Assembly: GCF_003315415.1 (NCBI RefSeq)
Contig: NZ_QNSB01000004.1
Span: 1 to 64,000, forward strand
Length of the DNA: 64,000 bases
Origin: Brevibacterium sanguinis
Lineage (GTDB): Bacteria; Actinomycetota; Actinomycetes; Actinomycetales; Brevibacteriaceae
Reading direction: 5' to 3'
Position 1 is the first letter of the stretch, and each line of letters opens with the position of its first letter. Below the pieces are notes generated by a model. That model ran no database searches. It saw nothing but the letters and a program-made list of their open reading frames with translations, and had not been told where the DNA came from. The position numbers and the translations under genes are program-made. Below are positions 53,425 through 61,970 of the stretch, piece by piece.

Positions 53425-54327
53425 GTGGGGCGAATCGTCCACGTCGATCCCGCGACGGACGGGATCCGGAGGAAGGGCGCCGGAAAGGGCTTCTACTATC
53501 TGCGCGCCGACGGGACGAAGGTGACCCCCGGTGAGGACCTCGAGCGGATCCGATCCCTGGCCATCCCGCCGGCCTGGCGCGAGGTGTGGATCTGTCCCCG
53601 ACCCGACGGTCACATCCAGGCCACCGGGGTCGACGGCGCGGGCCGTCGGCAGTACATCTACCACCCGGACTGGGTGGCCGAGAGGCAGGCCGAGAAGTTC
53701 GACCGCTCCCTGTCCCTCGGGTGGGCCCTGCCGAACGCCCGCCGGAAGGTCACTCTCGACCTCCGTTCGCGCGGCACGACGGCGCGCCGGGCCCAGGCCA
53801 TGGCGTTCCGGATCCTCGACTCGACGGGCATGCGGATCGGCAGCCGGGAGTACGCGCGCACCAACGGCACCTACGGCGTCTCGACCCTCGAGGTCCACCA
53901 CGCGAGGGTCCACGGCAGCGCCCTGTCCCTGCAGTTCACAGGAAAGGGAGGACAGGAATGGACCGTGAGCCTCGAGGACAGCGACCTCGCCAAGGCCCTG
54001 CGCCCGATGCTCGGCCGCGCTCCCGCGGAGCAGCTGCTGGGTGCCCGCGACGACCACGGAACGTGGAGGAACCTCGGCGCCGAGGCGATCAACGACTACA
54101 TCCGCACGGTGACCGGGGACGACTTCACGGCCAAGGACCTGCGCACGCTCATCAAGGAGGCCGTCGACGTGACGGCGCAGTTCCTCGCCGACACCCCGAA
54201 GGTCACCCAGGACTCCTACATCGATCCCAGGCTCTTCGACGCCTTCCTCGACGGAGAGGCCCCGCCGAGGTTCCCCGTCACCGAGAGCGCGGTGCGCGAA
54301 CTCCTCGATTCCCGGGCGAACCTGTGA
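53425..54327 (+). CDS. DNA topoisomerase IB
   Basis: 300 residues from GTG 53425 with GGAGAG seven bases before. The bacterial type IB plan is complete: GFYYLRADGTKVTP, IPPAWREVWICP, GRRQYIYHPDWV, RILDSTGMRIGSREYARTNG with the catalytic Arg, FTGKGGQEW with the Lys, TAKDLRTL, and the active-site Tyr in DSYIDPRLFDAF. It relaxes supercoils by a transient 3'-phosphotyrosyl nick. It stands alone, with no sign of mobility. Confidence 0.93.
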   Translation: MGRIVHVDPATDGIRRKGAGKGFYYLRADGTKVTPGEDLERIRSLAIPPAWREVWICPRPDGHIQATGVDGAGRRQYIYHPDWVAERQAEKFDRSLSLGWALPNARRKVTLDLRSRGTTARRAQAMAFRILDSTGMRIGSREYARTNGTYGVSTLEVHHARVHGSALSLQFTGKGGQEWTVSLEDSDLAKALRPMLGRAPAEQLLGARDDHGTWRNLGAEAINDYIRTVTGDDFTAKDLRTLIKEAVDVTAQFLADTPKVTQDSYIDPRLFDAFLDGEAPPRFPVTESAVRELLDSRANL

Positions 54328-54594
54328 GAAGCGCAGGTGAGACGGGTCGCCCCGGCGCCGAGGCGGGGGCGAGGGGAGTTCGCGGACGCGAATCTCTCGA
54401 TTCGGTCACAAGTGCCCTTTTTGTCCGCGGGCTCGTCTACACTGACGAGGTAACCACCCGCCTGCCAGTCACGCTGTGGTTTCACTCGGCTCTCGCACCG
54501 TTCGCCGTACGTGGACTGGCCAGGGCCTCGACCTCCTTGTCGGGGTCGGGAGTGGCAACCTCATACAGTGCTGCACGAGTCTTCCAGGAGCCTC

Positions 54595-54918
54595 ATGTAC
54601 ACCATGCTCGACAACAGGGGCGCGTCGAAGTTCGACCTCTACCTGCCCGGCAAGCTGGTCGCCTCCCTTCACTACAAGGTCGAGAAGGACCGGGTGCTGT
54701 TCCACTATCTCGAGGCGATCGAGCCGGAGGATGCCGATCAGCACTGTGCCGAGCTCGTCTCGCTGGCGATGAAGGATGTGGCCAATCGGCGTCTTCCCGT
54801 CGTGACGACCTGCCCGATCGCCGCGAGGTACCTGCCGCCGCCGGAGGAGACCGCCGCCTCGGTGGTCGTCGTCGAGAAGCCGCAGGCGAGGGATCCGCGC
54901 AGCCTCGACCCCAACTGA
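54595..54918 (+). CDS. GNAT-like protein with degenerate acetyl-CoA loop
   Basis: 107 residues; AGGAG four bases before ATG 54595. It is the short paralogue of the protein at 738-1175 and shares MYTML, KFDLY, LVASLHY, an acidic EAIEPEDADQHCAEL and the closing TTCPIAARYL. The fold resembles small COG2388-type acetyltransferases, whose loop GRGIA binds acetyl-CoA. In this copy that loop is EPEDADQ, so it should not acetylate. It lacks the Pro/Ala tail of its sister. Two copies in 64 kb suggest a lineage-specific family, perhaps a regulator. Confidence 0.62.
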   Translation: MYTMLDNRGASKFDLYLPGKLVASLHYKVEKDRVLFHYLEAIEPEDADQHCAELVSLAMKDVANRRLPVVTTCPIAARYLPPPEETAASVVVVEKPQARDPRSLDPN

Positions 54919-55018
54919 CCGGGACGCCGCCGAGGCGGCTCAGGTTCTCTCTCCGACGGCTCACACACATGCTCGAATGCGCATCTGCCCACGTCCGCCA
55001 TCATGGAAGGGAGAGACG

Positions 55019-56089
55019 GTGAACGATCCTCGCCCCCAGCTCGAGATCCTCCTCATCACCGACCCCGGATTCCCCAGCCGTCGCCTCGGCGGCATCCTCG
55101 ACAGTCTCGATGAGCGCCTCAACAACGATCTCGAGCCCGACGTCCACCTCACCACCCGGGTCGAGACGATCCTCATGACCCCGCATTACGAGATCGACCA
55201 CAACAGCATCGAAGCCGCCGTCGACGAATACGACCACGTCGACATCATCCTCGTCCTCGTCGAGGCCCCGCGGCACGTCAACCGCCGCCCCCTCGTCGCG
55301 GAGGTCTTCGCGGACCGCCGCGTCGCCGTCGTCTGCGCCACCGCGGTGGGCGCGATCCGTCCCAACGTCCGCATCCTCGACACCCTGATGAGCTGCATCG
55401 AGAGGATGCGACCGCATTTCCTCCGCCGCGACATCCGGCAGCCCACGCTCAGCTTCTGCCGCTGGTCGAAGAACGACGAGTCGGGCGCACAGATGCTCTC
55501 CTCATCCCGCGCCGCGGGCAACGTCAGACTCCTCATGGGCATGGTCGCCGCCAACGATCCCTGGCGCACGATGCCCAAGCTCTCGGGCGTGCTCGCCGGT
55601 GCCGCCGCGGCGGGCGCCTTCGGCATCTTCTACTCGTCGATCTGGCAGCTGGCCAGCTACCTCTCGACGCCGCGCCTGCTCTCGATCGGGCTGATGACGA
55701 TGGTCGGCATGGTGCTCTGGCTCATCGCCTCCCATCGCCTCTGGGACGTCCCCCCGAACGAGAGCCGGGCCTCGATCGTCCTGCTCTACAACTTCTCGAC
55801 GATCCTCACCCTGTTCGCCTGCACCCTCGGCCTCTACATCTTCCTCGTCGTCTTCATCTTCCTCGGCAGCCTCGTCGTCATCGACTCCGAGTACCTGGGG
55901 CTCACGCTCGACGTCGACGTCTCGATCACGAACTACCTCGACATCGCCTGGCTCAGCGCCGCCCTCGGGGTGGCGGCGGGCGCCCTGGGCTCGAACTTCG
56001 ACTCGGACGTGGACGTCAAACGACTCACCCACGGTCAGCGTCTGCGCCAGCGCATCGCGACCGACTCGGGTCAGGGCTCCACCGACTGA
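55019..56089 (+). CDS. Membrane protein with soluble N-terminal domain, unknown
   Basis: 356 residues from GTG 55019 (GGGAGAGA upstream). Residues 1-about 190 form an alpha/beta domain (LEILLITDPGFPSRRLGGIL, VDIILVLVEAPRHVNRRPL, VVCATAVGAIRPNVRIL). Four hydrophobic helices follow near 200-325, then a charged tail. I do not recognise the family with certainty; similar actinobacterial proteins are often left unnamed. The N-terminal pattern recalls a Rossmann-like nucleotide fold. No operon partner: the next gene is convergent. Confidence 0.6.
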   Translation: MNDPRPQLEILLITDPGFPSRRLGGILDSLDERLNNDLEPDVHLTTRVETILMTPHYEIDHNSIEAAVDEYDHVDIILVLVEAPRHVNRRPLVAEVFADRRVAVVCATAVGAIRPNVRILDTLMSCIERMRPHFLRRDIRQPTLSFCRWSKNDESGAQMLSSSRAAGNVRLLMGMVAANDPWRTMPKLSGVLAGAAAAGAFGIFYSSIWQLASYLSTPRLLSIGLMTMVGMVLWLIASHRLWDVPPNESRASIVLLYNFSTILTLFACTLGLYIFLVVFIFLGSLVVIDSEYLGLTLDVDVSITNYLDIAWLSAALGVAAGALGSNFDSDVDVKRLTHGQRLRQRIATDSGQGSTD

Positions 56090-56155
56090 GGATCGACGAG
56101 GCGCGGGGCGGTGGTTCGTGATCCCCGGCGTGCGGCCGCGCAGGCCTGCGGGAGC

Positions 56156-57046
56156 TCAGACGATGCGCTCGGGGTAGGAGTAGGCGTTGAAGCGGCCCTT
56201 GCGATTGAAGCCGATCACGCTCACCCCCACGTTCCTGCCGTGATCGACCGCGAGCGCCGAGGGTGCGCTCACTGCCGAGAGCAGGGGGATCCCCGCCATC
56301 GCCGATTTCTGCACGAGCTCGAACGAGGCCCGCGCGGACGCCTGGATGACCGTCCGGCTCAGCGGAAGGCTCCGGTTCGCCATCGCCCAGCCGATGACCT
56401 TGTCGACGGCATTGTGGCGGCCGACGTCCTCTCGGGTGACGAGCAGCTCGGGTTCGGCGTCGGGTTCGTCGCCGACGGCGAACAGCGCCGCGGCGTGGAC
56501 TCCGCCGGTCCTGTCGAAGACGCTTTGGCCCTCGCGGAGGCGATCGGGGAGCTCGGCGACCCGGGCGGCGGTGATGAGGGGCGGGAACCGATACCCACCG
56601 TCCTCGTCCACCGCGCCGAGGTGGCAGGAGGCGGGGATGAGCGGATAGGCCGACGTCTTGGTGACCGCGTCGAGGGCCGCGGTGCCGCAGATGCCGCACG
56701 ACGACGAGGTGTAGACCGAGCGGGCGGGTGCGCTGTCCGCGTCCCAGGTGCCGCGGCGCAGCCGGACGAGGGCGACGTTGTAGTTGCGGGAGCCGTCGGG
56801 GGCGAGGCCGGCGGAGAAGTCGATCTCCTCGATCTCGTCCATGCCGGTGACGATGCCCTCGGAGAGGAGGTAGCCGGCGATGAGCTCGACGTCGTTGCCC
56901 GGGGTGCGCATCGTCACGGAGAACTGCTCGCCGTCGAGGCGGATCTCCAGGGGCTCCTCCCCCGCCAGGGAATCGGGACCGGCAGAGATCTCGCCGGTGG
57001 CATCGAAGCGGTGGACGCGGGCGCGGACCGCGCGGCGCTGCTGCAT
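56156..57046 (-). CDS. fdhD: Formate dehydrogenase accessory sulfurtransferase
   Basis: 296 residues from ATG 57046. VYTSSSCGICGTAALDAV holds the two cysteines (CxxC) that carry sulfur from IscS to the molybdenum cofactor of formate dehydrogenase. EPLEIRLDGEQFSVTMRTPG, GGVHAAALFAVGDE, TREDVGRHNAVDKVIGWA and ASFELVQKSAMAGIPLLSAV are other strong family marks. It lies five bases downstream of a MoaB-type gene, so the pair serves molybdenum cofactor handling. No formate dehydrogenase subunit is within the window. Confidence 0.93.
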   Translation of the reverse strand: MQQRRAVRARVHRFDATGEISAGPDSLAGEEPLEIRLDGEQFSVTMRTPGNDVELIAGYLLSEGIVTGMDEIEEIDFSAGLAPDGSRNYNVALVRLRRGTWDADSAPARSVYTSSSCGICGTAALDAVTKTSAYPLIPASCHLGAVDEDGGYRFPPLITAARVAELPDRLREGQSVFDRTGGVHAAALFAVGDEPDAEPELLVTREDVGRHNAVDKVIGWAMANRSLPLSRTVIQASARASFELVQKSAMAGIPLLSAVSAPSALAVDHGRNVGVSVIGFNRKGRFNAYSYPERIV

Positions 57047-57051
57047 GGCGA

Positions 57052-57678
57052 TCAGACCCTCGGGCCGTGGTCGGTCGTGTCCTCGATCGAGGTCTGGATG
57101 TGCTCGAGTAGCTCGTCGATGACGGCGATCCCATCCCTGACCCCGCCCTTCGATCCGGGGAAGTTGACGACGAAGGTGCGGCCGCGCACTCCCGCGACGC
57201 CCCGGCTCATCACCGCCGAGGCGGTCGACTCGAGCCCCTTGCGCCACATCGCGTAGACGAGGCCGGGAGACTGGCGCTCGAGCAGCTCGGCGGTGAATTC
57301 CGGGGTCCGGTCGTCCGGGGCGAGCCCCGTCCCGCCGCTGGTGACGACGATCCGCGGGCGGCGGTCCTCGGGGGTGTCGATGAGCAGGGAGCGCAGCGCC
57401 TGGCCCACGGGTTCGCCGTCGCGGACGACGATCGCGTCGGGGCAGTCGTAGCCGCGCGAGCGCAGCCAGTCGACGAGGATCGGCCCCGTCGTGTCGGCGG
57501 CCTCTCCCCTCGCCGCCGAGGTGGACGCGATGATGACCGCGGCCCCGCGCCCCGTGCCGAGGCGGCCGTCCGCCGACGCGGGCACACCCTGCGCCTGCGG
57601 CGAGCTCGCCGCAGGGGACGACGCTGTCTGCGCATGTGCTCGATCAGTCACCGCGTTCTCACTGGTCACCATGTTCAT
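57052..57678 (-). CDS. MoaB/Mog-family molybdopterin protein
   Basis: 208 residues from ATG 57678 (ATG 57672 also possible). The N-terminal 48 residues are Ala/Ser-rich and probably disordered. The MoCF-binding fold follows: AAVIIASTSAARGEAADTTG, LVDWLRSRGYDCPDAIVV, RIVVTSGGTGLAPDD (the GGTG motif), TPEFTAELLER and FVVNFPGSKGGVRDG. It binds or adenylates molybdopterin. The gene is nearly joined to fdhD. A divergent small gene starts 217 bases away. Confidence 0.88.
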   Translation of the reverse strand: MNMVTSENAVTDRAHAQTASSPAASSPQAQGVPASADGRLGTGRGAAVIIASTSAARGEAADTTGPILVDWLRSRGYDCPDAIVVRDGEPVGQALRSLLIDTPEDRRPRIVVTSGGTGLAPDDRTPEFTAELLERQSPGLVYAMWRKGLESTASAVMSRGVAGVRGRTFVVNFPGSKGGVRDGIAVIDELLEHIQTSIEDTTDHGPRV

Positions 57679-57894
57679 CTTCCGTCCATCCCGCCCTGGC
57701 GTTCCTCCGCCATTGTTCCACGCACCCCGAGCAGTGTTCCAGGGTTCGGTCGCGCCGGTGCCCCTCACCGACCTCGGCGCCTTCGCACTGTCCGACAGCG
57801 CCCCCTGCCGGCCGGTGGTAGCGTGGAAACGTGACCGGCGGCACTGCCGCGATCACGGCTTGACCTGATCACACGACGAGAAGGGACATGACCG

Positions 57895-58173
57895 ATGACA
57901 TCACAGAGCACGACGACCACCGACCACGACGAGATCCGCAGCTGGGTCGAGACCCACGACGGCAAGCCCGCCAGCGTGCGGTCGACCGAATCGGGAGGCG
58001 ATCCCGGCGTCCTGCGCATCGACTTCCCCGGAGGCTCCGGCGAGGACGACCTCGAGCACATCAGCTGGGACGACTGGTTCCAGAAGTTCGACGACGAGAA
58101 CCTCGCCTTCCTCTACCAGGAGCAGAAGTCGGACGGCAGCGACAGCACGTTCTTCAAGCTCGTCAGCCGCTGA
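57895..58173 (+). CDS. Conserved small acidic protein, unknown
   Basis: 92 residues; AAGGGA lies nine bases before ATG 57895. SWVETHDGKPASVRSTES, DPGVLRIDFPGGSGEDDLEHISWDDW (read in parts) and ENLAFLYQEQ followed by FFKLVSR match a widespread family of 80-95 residue proteins that is usually left as hypothetical. The domain seems to be a single alpha/beta unit, with no catalytic residue known. Monocistronic. A TAGCGT -10-like hexamer lies about 70 bases upstream. Confidence 0.75.
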   Translation: MTSQSTTTTDHDEIRSWVETHDGKPASVRSTESGGDPGVLRIDFPGGSGEDDLEHISWDDWFQKFDDENLAFLYQEQKSDGSDSTFFKLVSR

Positions 58174-58346
58174 GTCTCTGCCGGCCCGAACGGCGGCCCG
58201 ATCCCCGGGCACGCCAGCTCCCGGGCCGCATGGCACCTCCGGCTCGGTCCCCCGACTGCGGCGCGGTCGACTCTCCCGCACCGCAGTCGGGGGACTTCGC
58301 GCGTCAGGGGCTGTCAGGGAACCACCATGTTCAGCACGTACCGTTC

Positions 58347-58362
58347 AGTTGCAATTTCAACT
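58347..58362. promoter_or_regulatory. 16-bp MarR-like operator before doxX
   Basis: AGTTGCAATTTCAACT is a near-perfect palindrome (14 of 16 positions) of the TTG-n6-CAA type used by many MarR-family repressors. It lies 17 bases before the DoxX start, in position to block transcription. No MarR gene is in the window. Confidence 0.45.
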
Positions 58363-58379
58363 ACTCAATGGAGGTAGGC

Positions 58380-58859
58380 GTGTACGCCACCACTGGACTC
58401 CCGATCGTCGTCCGCGATATCGCCACCCTCGTGGCCAGGGTCGGCCTGGGCATCATCTTCATCGCCCACGGATGGCAGAAGTTCGGCGAATGGACGGTCG
58501 CGGGAACGGCGCAGTCGTTCCATCAGATGGGCGTGCCGGCGTCCGACATCGCCGCCCCGTTCTCCACCTACGTCGAGCTCATCGGCGGCGCGCTGCTCAT
58601 CCTCGGTGCGCTCACTCCCCTCGTCGGCGCCCTGCTCGCGGTGAACATGATCGGCGCGATGATCCTCGTCCACCTCGATTCCGGGGTGTTCGTCGACCAG
58701 GGAGGCTGGGAGCTCGTCGCGGCACTGGCCGCCGGAGCCCTGCTGCTGGCGGCGGCCGGCCCGGGCCGCCTCAGCCTCGATCAGCTGATCTTCCGGGGCC
58801 GGAAGAAGGGGTCGCGGAAGCGCTCTCGCTCGACGTCACGAGCCGCCGCCGACGCCTGA
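58380..58859 (+). CDS. DoxX family membrane protein
   Basis: 159 residues from GTG 58380 with GGAGG six bases upstream; ATG 58368 is in frame but has no ribosome site. Four transmembrane helices: VARVGLGIIFIAHGWQKFGE is the family opening, followed by ASDIAAPFSTYVELIGGALLILGAL and MIGAMILVHLD. A basic tail of 25 residues (GRKKGSRKRSRS) follows. DoxX proteins help in thiol or oxidative stress responses in mycobacteria. An operator-like palindrome overlaps the leader. Confidence 0.88.
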   Translation: MYATTGLPIVVRDIATLVARVGLGIIFIAHGWQKFGEWTVAGTAQSFHQMGVPASDIAAPFSTYVELIGGALLILGALTPLVGALLAVNMIGAMILVHLDSGVFVDQGGWELVAALAAGALLLAAAGPGRLSLDQLIFRGRKKGSRKRSRSTSRAAADA

Positions 58860-58978
58860 GCACCGATCGAGGTCATTCCGGTCCGACTTCCCTCAGTGAT
58901 CCCGGACCGGATTGACCTCGATTCCGTCGGGTGCCCGCGAACGAGACGGCCTCGACAGGGTCCGGTCGCCGAGGCCGG

Positions 58979-60070
58979 TCACCGCTCGCAGGCGATCCCG
59001 TCGCCGTCCCGGTCGAGGTGCTCGCCGTAGCCGGGGTCGCCTCGGCGAACAGGAGCGGCACCGGCCGACCGGGCGGCGGCGCAGTTGTCGAACCGAGCCG
59101 GGTCCCCGGAACCCCCCGCTCCTTCCCCGCTGCTCAAACGCCCACTGCCCGGGGCCGGCCAGTCAACGTCCTCGGCGAAGGACGGCTGCTCGGGGCAGGT
59201 GTCGAGCACTCTCTCCATCGCCGCCTTCTCGGCCGCGACCACCCACAGTTCGTACTTGTACTTGACAGCGATCTGCCGCGCGACGTACTCGCAGCGAAAG
59301 CCCTTGTTCGGCGGCAGCCAGGTCGCGGCGTCACCGTCGCCCTTCTGCCGATTGAGCGTGGAGCTCACGGCGAGCAGATTGAGCGGGTCGTTGCCGAACC
59401 CGCGCAGTGTCTCCTCGTCGAACGCGAAGGCTCCCGTCTGCCAGGCGTCGGAGCGGGCGACGACATGGTCGATGTCGACGGTGTGCGGACTGCGGTCGAA
59501 GGCATGGGTCTCGCCGGCGTAGGGATCGTCGAGCTCACCGGCGGTGACGACGCACCCGTCGTCCTTGAGGGTGATCGCGGCGAGGTCACGGCGGAGCACG
59601 TCGTTGCGGGTGTCGCAGCCGTTGTGGTCGACGTCCGAGCGCCACTTGAACAGGTCCGGATCGTAGCCGGTCTTCGGGGCGCGCCCCTTGACCTCGATCT
59701 CGGCGAGCATGGCACGAGCCGATCCGGTCGCGCCTGCGGCTCCGCCTCCGGAGCCCGTCGCATCCGGCTCCTCGGTCGAGCCGGGAGACCCGCTCCCGGC
59801 GGCCTGCCCCTCGGCGGCAGTGTGGCCGCTCGAGGTGCTCGGGGCGTCGCTCTGCTCCGCGGAGGTCGAGGCGGCGGCGTCGAGGACCGCGCAACCGGAC
59901 AGGGACACCAGCAGTGCGGTCGTCGCGGCGGCGAGCGCGAATCCGCTCGATCCCGCCGAACGGGTGCGGGGTGGCCGCGCCGGCTGCGAGCGGGGTGGCC
60001 GCACCGGGCCGGGCGGCGATGCGCCCGCTCGCGGTGCGGTGCTGCGGGATGAAGGGGAAGTCTCACGCAT
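58979..60070 (-). CDS. Secreted HNH (DUF1524-like) nuclease with Excalibur domain
   Basis: 363 residues from ATG 60070. A long basic Pro-rich N-region precedes a hydrophobic stretch and the lipobox VSLSGC near residue 60, so it is exported and lipid-anchored. A low-complexity Ser/Gly linker follows. The HNH domain (residues about 145-310) has YDPDLFKWRSDVDHNGCDTR, DIDHVVARSDAWQTGA with the His/Asp core, GNDPLNLLAVSSTLNRQKGD and WLPPNKGFRCEYV. The C-terminus is an Excalibur calcium motif (FDNCAAARSAG, DRDGDGIACE). It probably cuts extracellular DNA with calcium. Length and order match secreted actinobacterial nucleases. Confidence 0.85.
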   Translation of the reverse strand: MRETSPSSRSTAPRAGASPPGPVRPPRSQPARPPRTRSAGSSGFALAAATTALLVSLSGCAVLDAAASTSAEQSDAPSTSSGHTAAEGQAAGSGSPGSTEEPDATGSGGGAAGATGSARAMLAEIEVKGRAPKTGYDPDLFKWRSDVDHNGCDTRNDVLRRDLAAITLKDDGCVVTAGELDDPYAGETHAFDRSPHTVDIDHVVARSDAWQTGAFAFDEETLRGFGNDPLNLLAVSSTLNRQKGDGDAATWLPPNKGFRCEYVARQIAVKYKYELWVVAAEKAAMERVLDTCPEQPSFAEDVDWPAPGSGRLSSGEGAGGSGDPARFDNCAAARSAGAAPVRRGDPGYGEHLDRDGDGIACER

Positions 60071-60301
60071 GTGATCCGAGCTTAGTCGTCGGGGGCCCCT
60101 GGAACCACCGGCCGACGTGCTCCCCCTGTGCCTCGGCGACGTCCATCGCCTCGGCACTTGCCGGGGAGGCCCCGGCGTCGCTGAGCTCACGGATGCGGTT
60201 CCGGAATCAGCGGCTCTTCCCGGGCGCGATCTTCCTCGGCACCTCCTTGCGGGCGGGGAATAGGATGACAGTGGACCACCTCGGCGAGAGGACTTTCGAC
60301 G

Positions 60302-60982
60302 ATGCGACACGACGATCAGCGACCGCAGTTGGACGGCTTCGCCGCCGAGGCGCCGGTGCCCGGCCGATGGACCCCGGTGCTCGCGCAGATGCGCGCGAAC
60401 CCCCTGAGCCGCGTCGGCATCGAGGAGATCCGCGCCGAAGCCGCCCACATCATCGTCGTCGCCCCGTCCCCGGAGGTCGTCGACGCCTGCTTCGGCGAAC
60501 TCCTGGCAGCACTCGGGCAGGGCGGCGTCGTCGAGGTCCTCTCGGTCGATGAGCTCGACGCCGAGGCGATCTCGGACGTCCCGGCGGGGACGTGGGTCTT
60601 CCTCCCCCACCGCCATGACGGGTGGACGGAGCTCGAGGCCGCCTCGGCGAGGCTGCGAGCGCTGCTGGTCGCAGAGAGCACGGCGCGAGGACAGGACGCG
60701 AAGCTCACGCTCATCGAGTACGGGGCGAACCTGTGGCTGTGGGCGGAGCCGCCGGAGTCGGGCGGGGACCCCGTCTGCCACGCGGGCGAGCTGATCAGCT
60801 GGGAGAGCGCATGGGCGCTGAGCGCCGAACCACCGAGCGACGGCGATCGGGATCGGGTTCCCACCGGCTCGACGACCAGCGGTGAACGGGAGCCGGACTC
60901 CCGCGCCGCCGCCGTCTCGACCCGGCCGCCGATCTACTTCGGCCTCCCCGCGATCCTGCGGGAGCGCCGCCGCAACTCCTGA
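60302..60982 (+). CDS. Hypothetical protein
   Basis: 226 residues with AGGA nine bases before the ATG. The middle (residues about 40-165) looks like one alpha/beta domain: VGIEEIRAEAAHIIVVAPS, VEVLSVDELDAEAI, GTWVFLPHRHDGW and KLTLIEYGANLWLWAEP. The N- and C-termini are polar and low in complexity; the last residues (PPIYFGLPAILRERRR) look like a short binding motif. No family recognised. It converges with the LysR gene after 28 bases. Confidence 0.6.
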   Translation: MRHDDQRPQLDGFAAEAPVPGRWTPVLAQMRANPLSRVGIEEIRAEAAHIIVVAPSPEVVDACFGELLAALGQGGVVEVLSVDELDAEAISDVPAGTWVFLPHRHDGWTELEAASARLRALLVAESTARGQDAKLTLIEYGANLWLWAEPPESGGDPVCHAGELISWESAWALSAEPPSDGDRDRVPTGSTTSGEREPDSRAAAVSTRPPIYFGLPAILRERRRNS

Positions 60983-61010
60983 GACCGGCAGGTTCGGCGG
61001 GTGCTGGGAT

Positions 61011-61892
61011 TCAGCTCGCGACGAGGTGGGCGTCGAGGATCTCGAGGAACGCGAGCGTCGCGGGGCTCGGGTTGAAGTCGCTCCACGCGAGGTACTCGAT
61101 CCTCGATGGCCCGTCGGTCAGTGCGACCGTCACCAATCGACGGTCGGTCGGGACGATGGCTGGGGCCAGGAGTGCGACTCCGAGGCCCTCGTCGACGAGG
61201 TCGAGCATGAGGTCGATGCCCTCCGTCTCGAAGGCCACCCGCCTGGTCACCCCCGCGGCGGTGAATGCCAGATCCGACTGGGCGCGGCCGGCACCGCCGG
61301 TGGGGAAGTCGATGAAGGTCTCGTCCGCGAGGTCGGCCAGGCGAAGGCGGCGGCGAGAGGCGAGACGATGCTCGGCGGGGAGGACGGCGACGAGGCGCTC
61401 GCGGGCGAGCACCCGGGTCGCCACCCGCTCGGGGACGCTGGACTCGGGCAGCCCGAGCACGGCGAGGTCGAGCTCCCCCTCGCGGATCGAGGAGATGAAC
61501 GCACCGCTGCCTCCTCCGCGCAGTCGGATGCCCACCGCCGGGTGGGCGCGGTGGAAGGCGGCGATGACCCGGGCGAGGTCGACCGCGGTGACCGTCGGAA
61601 TCGTTCCGATCGTCAGGCTTCCACGGATCTCCCCAGACGCTACGGCCGCCTCGGCGACGGCGCGCTCAGCGGCATCGAGTGTGGCGCGGGCGGCCGGGAC
61701 GAAGGCCGCACCCGCCTCCGTGAGCTCGACCCGACGACTGGTGCGGGCGAACAGTCTCACTCCCAGTTCGCGCTCGAGCGACTGGATCTGGTGACTGAGC
61801 GCGGACTGCACGACGTGACAGCGCGCCGCGGCCCGAGTGAAGTTCCGCTCCTCGGCGACGGCGAGGACATACCTCAGCTGCTGCAGCTCCAT
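61011..61892 (-). CDS. LysR family transcriptional regulator
   Basis: 293 residues from ATG 61892. The winged HTH is complete: MELQQLRYVLAVAEERNFTR, AAARCHVVQSALSHQIQSLE, LGVRLFARTSRRVELTEAG. The ligand-binding domain starts RGSLTIGTIPTVTAVDLARV and has the usual periplasmic-binding fold (ELDLAVLGLPES, LADETFIDFPTGGA, GLGVALLAPAIV). It is divergent from the EamA exporter gene with 78 bases between; LysR regulators usually control the gene they face. A small inverted repeat (61920-61945) could be its site. Confidence 0.92.
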   Translation of the reverse strand: MELQQLRYVLAVAEERNFTRAAARCHVVQSALSHQIQSLERELGVRLFARTSRRVELTEAGAAFVPAARATLDAAERAVAEAAVASGEIRGSLTIGTIPTVTAVDLARVIAAFHRAHPAVGIRLRGGGSGAFISSIREGELDLAVLGLPESSVPERVATRVLARERLVAVLPAEHRLASRRRLRLADLADETFIDFPTGGAGRAQSDLAFTAAGVTRRVAFETEGIDLMLDLVDEGLGVALLAPAIVPTDRRLVTVALTDGPSRIEYLAWSDFNPSPATLAFLEILDAHLVAS

Positions 61893-61919
61893 AGATCTAT
61901 CATGTATCACGATCGCTGA

Positions 61920-61945
61920 GATGAGAAACATGTGTTGGACTCATC
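61920..61945. promoter_or_regulatory. Possible LysR-type binding site
   Basis: GATGAG and CTCATC form an inverted repeat around 14 bases, in the middle of the LysR-EamA gap. Spacing is a little wider than the common T-n11-A rule, so this is a weak call. Confidence 0.3.
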
Positions 61946-61970
61946 GATCGTGCACCTCGATGCTTGAACC

